DNA of 64,000 nt from Lachnospiraceae bacterium. GTDB lineage: Bacteria; Bacillota; Clostridia; Lachnospirales; Lachnospiraceae. Shown in pieces: positions 1 through 7,726 of the stretch. The notes beneath the pieces are model-generated. The model did no database searches. It saw only the letters and a list, made by a program, of their open reading frames with translations, and was not told where the DNA came from. The stretch spans positions 1-64,000 of the forward strand of contig JAILGL010000075.1 of assembly GCA_024696825.1 (NCBI GenBank). The letters are read 5' to 3'. The first letter of the stretch is position 1, and the number at the start of each line of letters is the position of its first letter. The position numbers and the translations under genes were made by a program.

Positions 1-1
1 G

Positions 2-415
2 TGGGGTAGAAAGGGTTGTGAAGTCGCAAAAGAGCTATACATTTTAATGTTTGATTATTATACAAGGGTTTATAATCTTAACAATCTTTTATGGGTTTGG
101 AACTGTCGTCTTAAGGAGGGGTATCCGGGGGATGATTATGTGGATGTGATTTCTGTGGATATATATCTGCCTGAGTTTAAAAAAACTGATTATAGAAGTG
201 ATTATGAAGAGCTTATTAAAAATACTTCAGATAAAAAGGTTGCTGCTCTTGCTGAAGTGGGATATATGCCGGATGTTAAATGTATGGAAGAATCTAAAAC
301 TCCATGGGCTTATTATATGACCTGGTCAAAAGAAATTTGCCTTGGAGAAGAATACAACTCCAAGGCAAATCTTAAGAAAATGTATGATAGTGATTATTCT
401 CTTAAACTTGAATAA
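2..415 (+). CDS. GH26 endo-beta-mannanase, C-terminal part (cut by window edge)
   Basis: The reading frame is open to the left edge, so only the last ~137 codons are present; the ATG used by the ORF track at 47 is internal. The visible protein starts WGRKGCEVAKEL and continues into NNLLWVWN, YPGDDYVDVISVDIY and YYMTWSKE, which match the C-terminal half of the GH26 TIM barrel. The Glu in ALAEVGYMPD sits where GH26 enzymes carry the catalytic nucleophile; the acid/base residue lies beyond the edge. Expected activity is hydrolysis of internal beta-1,4-mannosidic bonds. A signal peptide or carbohydrate-binding module cannot be judged. The nearby GH2 and GPH transporter support a glycan-use role. 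Family assignment is firm; the exact substrate is inferred. Confidence 0.82.
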   Translation, partial: WGRKGCEVAKELYILMFDYYTRVYNLNNLLWVWNCRLKEGYPGDDYVDVISVDIYLPEFKKTDYRSDYEELIKNTSDKKVAALAEVGYMPDVKCMEESKTPWAYYMTWSKEICLGEEYNSKANLKKMYDSDYSLKLE

Positions 416-435
416 TCAAAATGTTTTTAAAAATT

Positions 436-1830
436 TTAAAATAGTCCAAGTGACATTAAAAGTAAGATTAATAATAGTATAGGACAAACGAATTTAATCA
501 TTACAATGTAGAGTTTTTTTCTACCGAATTTCTCACCATTTCTGGTAGCTTCGTTAATGACAAATTCAGGTTTAAGTACCCATCCAACAAGGATACAGGT
601 TCCTATGGATACTACAGGCATAAGTACTAAGTTACTTATGTAATCAAGTATATCTAAGATCTGACCTACTGATCCATTTGGAAGCTTAACCTCGAAGTAA
701 AGAATATTATATCCAAGACATACTATAATACCAATTATTAAGGCAATGGTTGTTTCAAAGACTGTTGCCTGTATTCTTGACATTTTAAATTTATCCATAA
801 GACTTGATACGATGGCTTCAAGGATGGAGATTCCACTGGTTATGGCTGCAAATAAAACCATTCCAAAGAAAAGTGCTCCAATTACATTTCCAATCCAACC
901 CATGGAAGCAAATACCTTAGGTAAGGAAACAAACATAAGTGAAGGTCCTGCGGACATTCCGTCAGTTCCCATAAATACAAATACTGCAGGAATAATCATA
1001 ACACCTGCAAGAAATGCTACAAGAGTATCAAATATCTCAATCTGGTTAATTGATTTTACAAGATGTGATCTTCCAGGTACATATGAACCGTAGGTAATCA
1101 TAATACCCATGGCAACACTTAAGCTGTAGAACAGCTGTCCCAGAGCATCCATAACTATTAAGAAGAATTTCTTTACAGTGACTCCTTCAAAATTCGGAAC
1201 CATATAAATTTTCAAACCCTGAAGACCAGTTACAATCTTTCCATCCTCACCCTTAGTGCGAAGAGTAAGAGAGAAGATTGCTATTCCTACTACAAGAACA
1301 ATAAGGACTGGCATCATAATTCTTGAAGTCCTTTCGATACCGCCTGAAACACCCTTATAAATAATAACTGCACATATTAAAAGGAAGATTACAAGGAAGA
1401 TAATAGGTGAAACCTTATCTGTAATAAATCCTGTGAAATATGTATCTTTAGTGGCATCACTACCATGTCCTGTTAAAAATGTAATAAAATACTTAAGTAC
1501 CCATCCGCCGATAACACAGTAGTAAGGCATAATAAGAAATGGTACTATGTATGCGATTACACCGACAAATGAAAATTTCTTGTTTAATTTACCATAAGCG
1601 GTAAGTGGACTCTGCTTTGTATTACGTCCGATGGAAATCTCTGTTGTAAGAAGAGTAAAACCGAAGGTGAGCGCAAGCACAATATAAATAACTAAGAATA
1701 AACCTCCGCCATCTTTGGCGGCAAGATATGGGAATCTCCATATATTACCAAGTCCTACGGCACTTCCGGCAGCTGCAAGGACAAAGCCTAAAGAGCCTTT
1801 AAATTTACCACGTTTTTCTTTCTGTTCCAT
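436..1830 (-). CDS. Neurotransmitter:sodium symporter (SNF) family transporter
   Basis: A multi-spanning membrane protein with the NSS signature at the N-terminus: GFVLAAAGSAVGLGNIWRFPY, the unwound TM1 Na+/substrate site of LeuT-like transporters. It should couple Na+ entry to uptake of an amino acid or similar small molecule; the substrate cannot be read from sequence. About 11-12 hydrophobic segments and 464 residues are typical of bacterial NSS proteins. The track start (1845) is upstream of the likely one: the RBS AGAGGG lies just before the ATG at 1830 (MEQKEKRG). It converges on the GH26 gene and has its own consensus promoter at 1927-1955, so it is probably an independent unit rather than part of the glycan locus. 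Confidence 0.88.
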   Translation of the reverse strand: MEQKEKRGKFKGSLGFVLAAAGSAVGLGNIWRFPYLAAKDGGGLFLVIYIVLALTFGFTLLTTEISIGRNTKQSPLTAYGKLNKKFSFVGVIAYIVPFLIMPYYCVIGGWVLKYFITFLTGHGSDATKDTYFTGFITDKVSPIIFLVIFLLICAVIIYKGVSGGIERTSRIMMPVLIVLVVGIAIFSLTLRTKGEDGKIVTGLQGLKIYMVPNFEGVTVKKFFLIVMDALGQLFYSLSVAMGIMITYGSYVPGRSHLVKSINQIEIFDTLVAFLAGVMIIPAVFVFMGTDGMSAGPSLMFVSLPKVFASMGWIGNVIGALFFGMVLFAAITSGISILEAIVSSLMDKFKMSRIQATVFETTIALIIGIIVCLGYNILYFEVKLPNGSVGQILDILDYISNLVLMPVVSIGTCILVGWVLKPEFVINEATRNGEKFGRKKLYIVMIKFVCPILLLILLLMSLGLF

Positions 1831-1857
1831 GATTTTCCCTCTCAATTTAAGTTTTAT

Positions 1858-1912
1858 TTAATGTTAATTTTGTAAAATATATTAGGTAATTTATTAGAAA
1901 ATTTAACATTAA
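1858..1912 (-). repeat. Inverted repeat in the NSS transporter leader
   Basis: TTAATGTTAA at 1858-1867 is perfectly complementary to TTAACATTAA at 1903-1912, and the flanks extend the match imperfectly. It lies between the leftward promoter (start expected near 1920) and the start codon, so it would be transcribed in the 5' leader. It could be an operator dyad or an mRNA hairpin with a ~35-base loop; there is no following T-run on the - strand. Confidence 0.5.
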
Positions 1913-1926
1913 TTACACAAATCTAA

Positions 1927-1955
1927 ATTATAGTTATTTATATAATTCATGTCAA
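1927..1955 (-). promoter_or_regulatory. Consensus sigma-A promoter for the NSS transporter
   Basis: Read on the - strand: TTGACA (1955-1950), a 17-base spacer, TATAAT (1932-1927). Both hexamers are perfect. The transcript would start near 1920, giving a ~90-base leader. Confidence 0.8.
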
Positions 1956-2068
1956 ATGTAAATAGACTATATTTAATTAAATCTTTATTAAATTTCACAT
2001 TATGTTTTTTTGATTATTTAAAGAGTAAAAAACATATATAAAACAGCTATATAAACACCTTAATTTAA

Positions 2069-2098
2069 TTGCATATTAAGGCTTATATATGTTATAAT
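2069..2098 (+). promoter_or_regulatory. Probable promoter of the GH2/GPH operon
   Basis: TTGCAT (2069-2074), an 18-base spacer and TATAAT (2093-2098), about 80 bases before the GH2 start. No operator dyad is obvious next to it. Confidence 0.6.
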
Positions 2099-2181
2099 TT
2101 AGCAAACTGTGAAGTGCGAGATTAATTATTTATCAGGGAACTGTTAAACTTAAGAATTATTTTACAAATGGAGACTTTAGA

Positions 2182-4626
2182 ATGGAAAGATTATACTTAA
2201 ATAACGACTGGTATTTTAATGAGAGTTTTTCGGAGGATATGATTAATTCAGACTATGACTGGTCAAAGGCTAAAAAAGTGAGAATTCCTCATACAGTGAA
2301 GGAACTTGATTATCATTATTGCAACGAAGAGGATTATCAGATGCTTTCTGGTTATGGAAGGGTTCTTTATATCCCTAAGTATTATGAGGGAAAGACCTTA
2401 CTTCTTACCTTTGAAGGAATTGCTCACAGAGCAGAGGTTTATATTAATGGAACCCTGGCAATAATCCATAATACAGGCTATACAGCCTTTACAGCTGATA
2501 TAAGTGAGCTTGTAAATTATGATGAGAAAAACTATATAACAGTAAAATGCGATAGTCGTGAAAGTCTTAATACACCGCCTTTTGGCTATGTTATAGATTA
2601 TCTTACCTATGGCGGAATCTATAGAGATGTATACTTAGATGTTAAGGAAGAAACCTATATTAAGGATGTTTTCTTACATTCTAAAATTTCTGAGCTTCAT
2701 CTTACCCAGACAGGCTATAAGGCCGGTCAGAGTACAGTATTTAGTGAAATTTGTATCGCTTGTAAAAAGGATAGGGATAGTAACTTTAGAATAGAGCATT
2801 TAATTAGTTTTCATGATAAAAATGATTATAAATTGATTTCCTCCTATGATTTTACAGGTATTATTGAGGATACTCGTGAATTTAAGTTTAAGTCACAGGC
2901 AGGAGAAGTTAATCTTTGGGATATTAATAGTCCTAATCTCTATGATATTAAAACTGTTTTATACGAAAATAATGAGGCAATTGATGAAAGAGTTATAAAA
3001 TTCGGATTTAGAAAGGCTATATTTAAGAAAAATGGTTTCTTTTTGAATGGCAGGAAGCTTAAGATTCGTGGTCTTAACAGGCATCAATCCTATGCTTATG
3101 TTGGTTATGCCATGCCTGACTCCATGCAAAAATTAGATGCTGATATTCTTAAAAATGAACTGGGAGTAAATGCAGTTAGAACCTCTCATTATCCTCAGTC
3201 CCATGCATTTATAGACAGATGTGATGAGCTTGGACTTTTAGTATTTACAGAGTTTCCAGGCTGGCAACATATAGGTGATGAGGAATGGAAAAATCAGGCT
3301 CTTATTAATCTTGATGAAATGGTGGTTCAGTATCGTAATCACCCATCCATCATGCTTTGGGGAGTTAGAATTAATGAGTCTGTAGATGATGATGAGTTTT
3401 ATACTAAGACTAACGAGCTCTGCAGAAAGCTTGATCCTTCAAGACAGACAGGTGGAGTAAGATGCTATAAGAAGGGTAGCTTTTTAGAGGATGTTTATAC
3501 CTATAATGATTTCTCGCACAGAGGTAATAATAAGGGCTGTGACAGAAAGAGCGAGGTAACTCCTGATATGGATAAACCATATTTTATCTCTGAATACAAT
3601 GGTCATATGTATCCAACCAAGACCTTTGATGATGAGGAACATAGAGTTTTACACATGAAGAGGCATGCCAATGTTTTAAATGAAGTCAGCAAGCAGGCAG
3701 ATATCTGTGGCTGCTTTGGATGGTGCATGTTCGACTATAATACTCACAAGGATTTTGGAAGTGGTGATAGGATTTGTTATCACGGTGTTATGGATATGTT
3801 CCGTAATAAAAAGCTTGCAGCTGATGTTTATTCAGTATTTCAGAGTAAGGAACCTGTTTTAAGGATTTCTTCAACTATGGATAAGGGTGAGCATCCAGCC
3901 AGTCGTAAGGGAGATGTTTATATTTTAACTAATGCAGACAGCGTTAAAATGTATAAAAACGACGAATTCATAAAGGAATATAAATCCACGGATACTGAGT
4001 TTAAGTTTTTAAAGCATGGTCCGATTTTAGTTGATGATTATATCGGTGATGCCATTTTAGAAAATGAACCGGATCTGGATAAAAGACAGATTGAAAATAT
4101 AAAGATTATTTTAAATGAAGTGGCTAGAAATGGCATGCATGACATGGATAAGGCTGTTATAGCCAAAGCATTTTTATATAAGTTAAAATATAATCCAGCC
4201 ATGGAAAAGGTCTATGATTTTTATTCAAAATATGTAGAGGGCTGGGGTAATGAAGCTATTACCTTTAAGTTTGTGGCATTTAAAAATGATCAGCCTGTTA
4301 AGGAGGTAATTATATCTCCTCCAAATAGTAGAAAGCTTAGTGTTACAGTTGATCACACTAATTTAGAGGAAATTAATACCTATGATGTCAGTGCCATTAG
4401 AATTCAGGATGTAGATAATAATGGCAATGTATTACCATTTTCTAATGATCCTTTAATTCTATCTGTGGAAGGAGATATTGAATTAATAGGACCTGATGTA
4501 ATATCACTTCAGGGTGGTATGACAGGCACTTATGTAAAATCAACCGGTAAAACAGGAGAAGGAAAACTCACAATCAAAACAACCTATGGATGTACAGAAA
4601 CTATTAACTTTACTTGTAAGGCATAA
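2182..4626 (+). CDS. Glycoside hydrolase family 2 protein
   Basis: An 814-residue protein with GH2 layout: N-terminal jelly-roll (residues ~1-160; YINGTLAIIHNTGYTAFTAD, LTYGGIYRDVYL), an Ig-like middle domain, a TIM barrel (~290-600) and Ig-like C-terminal domains. The barrel has RGLNRHQSY and NAVRTSHYPQ. Glu399 in WGVRINES is the likely acid/base and Glu471 in ISEYNG the likely nucleophile. There is no signal peptide, so it should act in the cytosol on oligosaccharides. The RBS TGGAG precedes ATG 2182, and the GPH symporter gene starts 17 bases downstream, so they form an operon. Beta-galactosidase, beta-mannosidase and beta-glucuronidase are all GH2 activities; the GH26 neighbour favours a mannan-related one, but this is inference. 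Confidence 0.85.
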   Translation: MERLYLNNDWYFNESFSEDMINSDYDWSKAKKVRIPHTVKELDYHYCNEEDYQMLSGYGRVLYIPKYYEGKTLLLTFEGIAHRAEVYINGTLAIIHNTGYTAFTADISELVNYDEKNYITVKCDSRESLNTPPFGYVIDYLTYGGIYRDVYLDVKEETYIKDVFLHSKISELHLTQTGYKAGQSTVFSEICIACKKDRDSNFRIEHLISFHDKNDYKLISSYDFTGIIEDTREFKFKSQAGEVNLWDINSPNLYDIKTVLYENNEAIDERVIKFGFRKAIFKKNGFFLNGRKLKIRGLNRHQSYAYVGYAMPDSMQKLDADILKNELGVNAVRTSHYPQSHAFIDRCDELGLLVFTEFPGWQHIGDEEWKNQALINLDEMVVQYRNHPSIMLWGVRINESVDDDEFYTKTNELCRKLDPSRQTGGVRCYKKGSFLEDVYTYNDFSHRGNNKGCDRKSEVTPDMDKPYFISEYNGHMYPTKTFDDEEHRVLHMKRHANVLNEVSKQADICGCFGWCMFDYNTHKDFGSGDRICYHGVMDMFRNKKLAADVYSVFQSKEPVLRISSTMDKGEHPASRKGDVYILTNADSVKMYKNDEFIKEYKSTDTEFKFLKHGPILVDDYIGDAILENEPDLDKRQIENIKIILNEVARNGMHDMDKAVIAKAFLYKLKYNPAMEKVYDFYSKYVEGWGNEAITFKFVAFKNDQPVKEVIISPPNSRKLSVTVDHTNLEEINTYDVSAIRIQDVDNNGNVLPFSNDPLILSVEGDIELIGPDVISLQGGMTGTYVKSTGKTGEGKLTIKTTYGCTETINFTCKA

Positions 4627-4643
4627 AGATTGGAGAGAATACT

Positions 4644-6077
4644 ATGAAACTTGGGGTTAAAGAGAAGATTTCCTATGGTCTTGGAGCTGTAGGAAAGGAT
4701 ATGGTTTACATGCTTTCTGCAAGCTATGTGCTGTATTATTTTCAGGACGTACTTGGAGTAAGTGCTATAGCCATGGGTATCATACTCATGGTTGCAAGAG
4801 TCTTTGATGCATTTAATGATCCTATTATGGGTATTATTGTTGCAAAGACAAAGACCAGATGGGGTAAGTTCAGACCTTGGTTACTTATAGGAACCATTAC
4901 CAATGCTGTGATTTTATTCCTTATGTTTGCAACACCACCAACCATGAATTCCAAAGGACTTGTGGCTTATGCAGCTGTAACCTATATTTTATGGGGAGTC
5001 ACCTATACCATGATGGATATTCCATACTGGTCCATGATTCCTGCATTTACAAGAAGCGGTAAAGAAAGAGAAACTCTTACCACCTTAGCCCGTTCCTGCG
5101 CAGGAGTAGGCTCTGCCCTTGTAACTATATTTACCGTAATGATTGTAGGCTTTATCGGTAAGATTTTTGCAGGAAAGAATGCATCCTCAAAGGAAATAGA
5201 TATTAATGGTTTTAAATGGTTTGCTTTAATTATAGCTGTTTTATTCGTTATATTTATAGTTATTACCTGTATTAATATCAAGGAAAAAGCAACTGTTAAT
5301 ATGGAGTCACCATCAGTGCTTCAGATGTTTAAGGCTTTGTTTTCTAATGATCAGGCCATGGTTATAGTTATAAGTATAGTGCTTATTAACTGCTCAGTTT
5401 ATATAACCTCAAACCTGGTAATTTATTTCTTCAAATATGATTTTGGAGGCACCGGCTGGCGTAACAGCTATACACTTTTTAATATGTTTGGTGGAGCTAT
5501 TCAGATACTTTCCATGATGATAGTTTATCCTTTACTTCGTAAATTCCATAGCAATGTAAGGATATTCTATATCTGTCTCACAAGCGCTATTATAGGTTAT
5601 GGCACCTTGCTTTTAATTACATTTACAAGTATGAAAAATGTATTTATTCTCTTTATTCCGGCATTCTTCATATTTGCCGCAAATGGAGTTTTACAGGTGC
5701 TTACAACTGTATTTCTTGCTAACACTGTAGATTACGGCGATATTAAAAATGGAAGACGAGACGAGTCAGTTATATTTTCCATGCAGACCTTTGTAGTTAA
5801 GCTTGCATCTGGAATTGCAGCTCTTGTAGCTTCTATCTGTCTCTCTGTTAATAACTTAAAAGATGAGACAGCAAGCACTCAGGGTGAAGCCTATGATTTT
5901 GCAAAAAATGTAGCAACCTCATCCAAGCTCGGTCTTCGTATGACTATGACAATTATACCTATAATAGGACTTGTAATTGCCATAATTATATTTAAAAAGA
6001 AATTTATACTGACTGAGAAAAAGATGAAGGAAATAACTTTAGAGATAATCGAGAGAAACAAGGAAATGGATGCTTGA
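4644..6077 (+). CDS. GPH-family sugar:cation symporter (MFS)
   Basis: A 477-residue protein with about 12 membrane segments. The N-terminus (KEKISYGLGAVGKDMVY), ARVFDAFNDPIMG and TRWGKFRPW are hallmarks of the glycoside-pentoside-hexuronide:cation symporters (MelB, LacS, UidB relatives). The conserved Asp of FDAFNDP fits the MelB cation site. It probably imports the oligosaccharide or glycoside cleaved by the adjacent GH2 enzyme. There is no C-terminal EIIA-like domain as in LacS. A typical RBS (TTGGAGAG) lies upstream. The family is secure; the sugar is not identifiable. Confidence 0.88.
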   Translation: MKLGVKEKISYGLGAVGKDMVYMLSASYVLYYFQDVLGVSAIAMGIILMVARVFDAFNDPIMGIIVAKTKTRWGKFRPWLLIGTITNAVILFLMFATPPTMNSKGLVAYAAVTYILWGVTYTMMDIPYWSMIPAFTRSGKERETLTTLARSCAGVGSALVTIFTVMIVGFIGKIFAGKNASSKEIDINGFKWFALIIAVLFVIFIVITCINIKEKATVNMESPSVLQMFKALFSNDQAMVIVISIVLINCSVYITSNLVIYFFKYDFGGTGWRNSYTLFNMFGGAIQILSMMIVYPLLRKFHSNVRIFYICLTSAIIGYGTLLLITFTSMKNVFILFIPAFFIFAANGVLQVLTTVFLANTVDYGDIKNGRRDESVIFSMQTFVVKLASGIAALVASICLSVNNLKDETASTQGEAYDFAKNVATSSKLGLRMTMTIIPIIGLVIAIIIFKKKFILTEKKMKEITLEIIERNKEMDA

Positions 6078-6198
6078 AAGATTAAAGCGTATCAAGTATA
6101 ATTGAAGTTTGTGTGAGTATAATAATGGACTTATATTAATTACTAATTGACGACACTAATGGACAAGATTTAAAAAAGGTTAAAGCGGAGGAAAATGT

Positions 6199-7674
6199 AT
6201 GTTACAAAATGATAAGGGTATTGTCGGATTAAAGCACCGAATTATGGAAGATGTTGCGAGACTTGCATGGGAAGATAAGTTAGATGTGGATAATCTTGAC
6301 AAATTGGTTGAAGAGATAATCCCCGGCCCAAGACCAGAGTACAGATGTTGTGTTTACAAGGAAAGAGAGATTGTTCGTCAGAGAATAAGACTTGCTATGG
6401 CAAAGAATACAAAGGCTAACAAGGGCTCAACTAATGAGGTCCAGGTTATAAAGCCTGCCTGTGATGAGTGTTCCATCGCAGCTTATACAGTTACTGATAA
6501 CTGTAGACTTTGTCTTGGAAAGCCTTGTATGAGCGCATGTAAATTTGGAGCGATTTCACAGGGTGAAATCAGAACTCATATTGATGCTACAAAATGTAAA
6601 GAATGTGGACTTTGTGCAAAGGCATGTCCTTTCGGCGCTATAGTTCATTTAGTAAGACCTTGTAAGAGAGCTTGCCCTGTTGATGCTATTTCATTCGATG
6701 AGCATGGCTTTTGTCATATCGACGAAGAAAAATGTATTAACTGCGGACATTGTATTCACAATTGTCCATTTGGAGCTATTGGTTCTAAGACCTATCTTAC
6801 ACAGATCATCGCGGCCATTAAAGAGGGTAAAGAGGTTTATGCAATGTGTGCCCCTGCTGCAGAAGGTCAGTTTGGTGAAGATATTTCCATGAAATCAATT
6901 AAGAATGCTCTTATAGAAATAGGTTTTAAGGATATGGTAGAGGTTGGACTTGGTGGTGACATGACTGCTGCCTATGAGGCTGCGGAATGGACAGAGGCCT
7001 ATAAGGAAGGCAAGAAGATGACTACCTCCTGTTGTCCTGCATTTATAAATATGCTTAAGAAGCATTTCCCTGAGCAGTATAAGGAAAATATGTCTTCAAC
7101 AGTATCACCAATGTGTGCTGTTTCAAGATATTTAAAATATTTACATCCTGACTGTATCACAGTTTTCGTAGGTCCTTGTATCGCTAAGAAAACTGAGGCT
7201 AAGGATGAAAATGTACCTGACAATGCAGATTATGTAATAACCTTTGGAGAACTTTTATCACTCTTTAAATCAGCTGAAGTAGAGCTTAAACCTGTAGAAA
7301 ATGACTATCAGGAGGCTTCTATCTTTGGTAAGAAGTTTGCCGGCAGTGGTGGAGTTGCTGCTGCAGTTATAGAGTGTATGCAGGAAAGAGGTGAGGATAC
7401 TTCAGAGATTAAGCTTCAGCAGTGTGCAGGTGGTATCGAATGTAAGAAGGCTCTTACCTTACTTAAGGTTGGAAAGCTTCCTGCAGACTTTATCGAGGGA
7501 ATGATTTGTGTAGGCGGTTGTGTTGGAGGTCCTTCTAATACAGTTGCTACTAATGACATAATTAAATCCAGAGAAAAATTATTTAAGGATGCTGATGAGA
7601 GAAAGATATTAGCAAACCTTGAAAACTATCCAATGGACAAGTTCTCCATGCATAGAGACGGACATATGGATTAA
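6199..7674 (+). CDS. [FeFe] hydrogenase, group B type, monomeric
   Basis: 491 residues with an N-terminal iron-sulfur region and an H-cluster domain. Ferredoxin-like Cys motifs occur at CKECGLCAKACPFGA and CINCGHCIHNCPFGA, with extra Cys pairs before and between them. H-cluster motifs: L1 TTSCCPAF (Cys278 at the proton-transfer position, Cys279 a ligand), L2 VGPCIAKK (Cys327), L3 ICVGGCVGG (Cys437, Cys441). The L2 'GPCxAKK' and L3 'CxGGC' wording fits group B rather than group A enzymes ('MPCxxKxxE', 'MACxxGC'). It should evolve or oxidise H2 with ferredoxin; group B enzymes are poorly characterised biochemically. RBS GGAGG is upstream. iorAB starts 52 bases downstream. The maturases HydE/F/G are not in this window. 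Confidence 0.86.
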   Translation: MLQNDKGIVGLKHRIMEDVARLAWEDKLDVDNLDKLVEEIIPGPRPEYRCCVYKEREIVRQRIRLAMAKNTKANKGSTNEVQVIKPACDECSIAAYTVTDNCRLCLGKPCMSACKFGAISQGEIRTHIDATKCKECGLCAKACPFGAIVHLVRPCKRACPVDAISFDEHGFCHIDEEKCINCGHCIHNCPFGAIGSKTYLTQIIAAIKEGKEVYAMCAPAAEGQFGEDISMKSIKNALIEIGFKDMVEVGLGGDMTAAYEAAEWTEAYKEGKKMTTSCCPAFINMLKKHFPEQYKENMSSTVSPMCAVSRYLKYLHPDCITVFVGPCIAKKTEAKDENVPDNADYVITFGELLSLFKSAEVELKPVENDYQEASIFGKKFAGSGGVAAAVIECMQERGEDTSEIKLQQCAGGIECKKALTLLKVGKLPADFIEGMICVGGCVGGPSNTVATNDIIKSREKLFKDADERKILANLENYPMDKFSMHRDGHMD

Positions 7675-7726
7675 TAATTATAAAAATATTTATAACTTAA
7701 ACTTAAGACAAAAGAGGAATTGTAAA

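Larger units (their letters stand above)
1831..2181. other. Divergent intergenic region, NSS gene / GH2 gene
   Basis: A 351-base AT-rich gap between divergently transcribed genes. It holds a leftward consensus promoter for the NSS gene, a rightward promoter for the GH2 gene, and a long inverted repeat inside the NSS leader, each listed separately. No ORF with a ribosome-binding site was seen. Confidence 0.7.

Noticed and set aside
746-1093. ORF on the + strand inside the NSS gene
   Set aside because: Antisense shadow; the - strand product has clear NSS motifs and this frame has no RBS or recognisable domain.
6095-6123. Promoter before the hydrogenase (TATAAT at 6118-6123)
   Set aside because: A good -10 but the base 17 upstream is AGTATA; no -35 or extended -10, so not listed.
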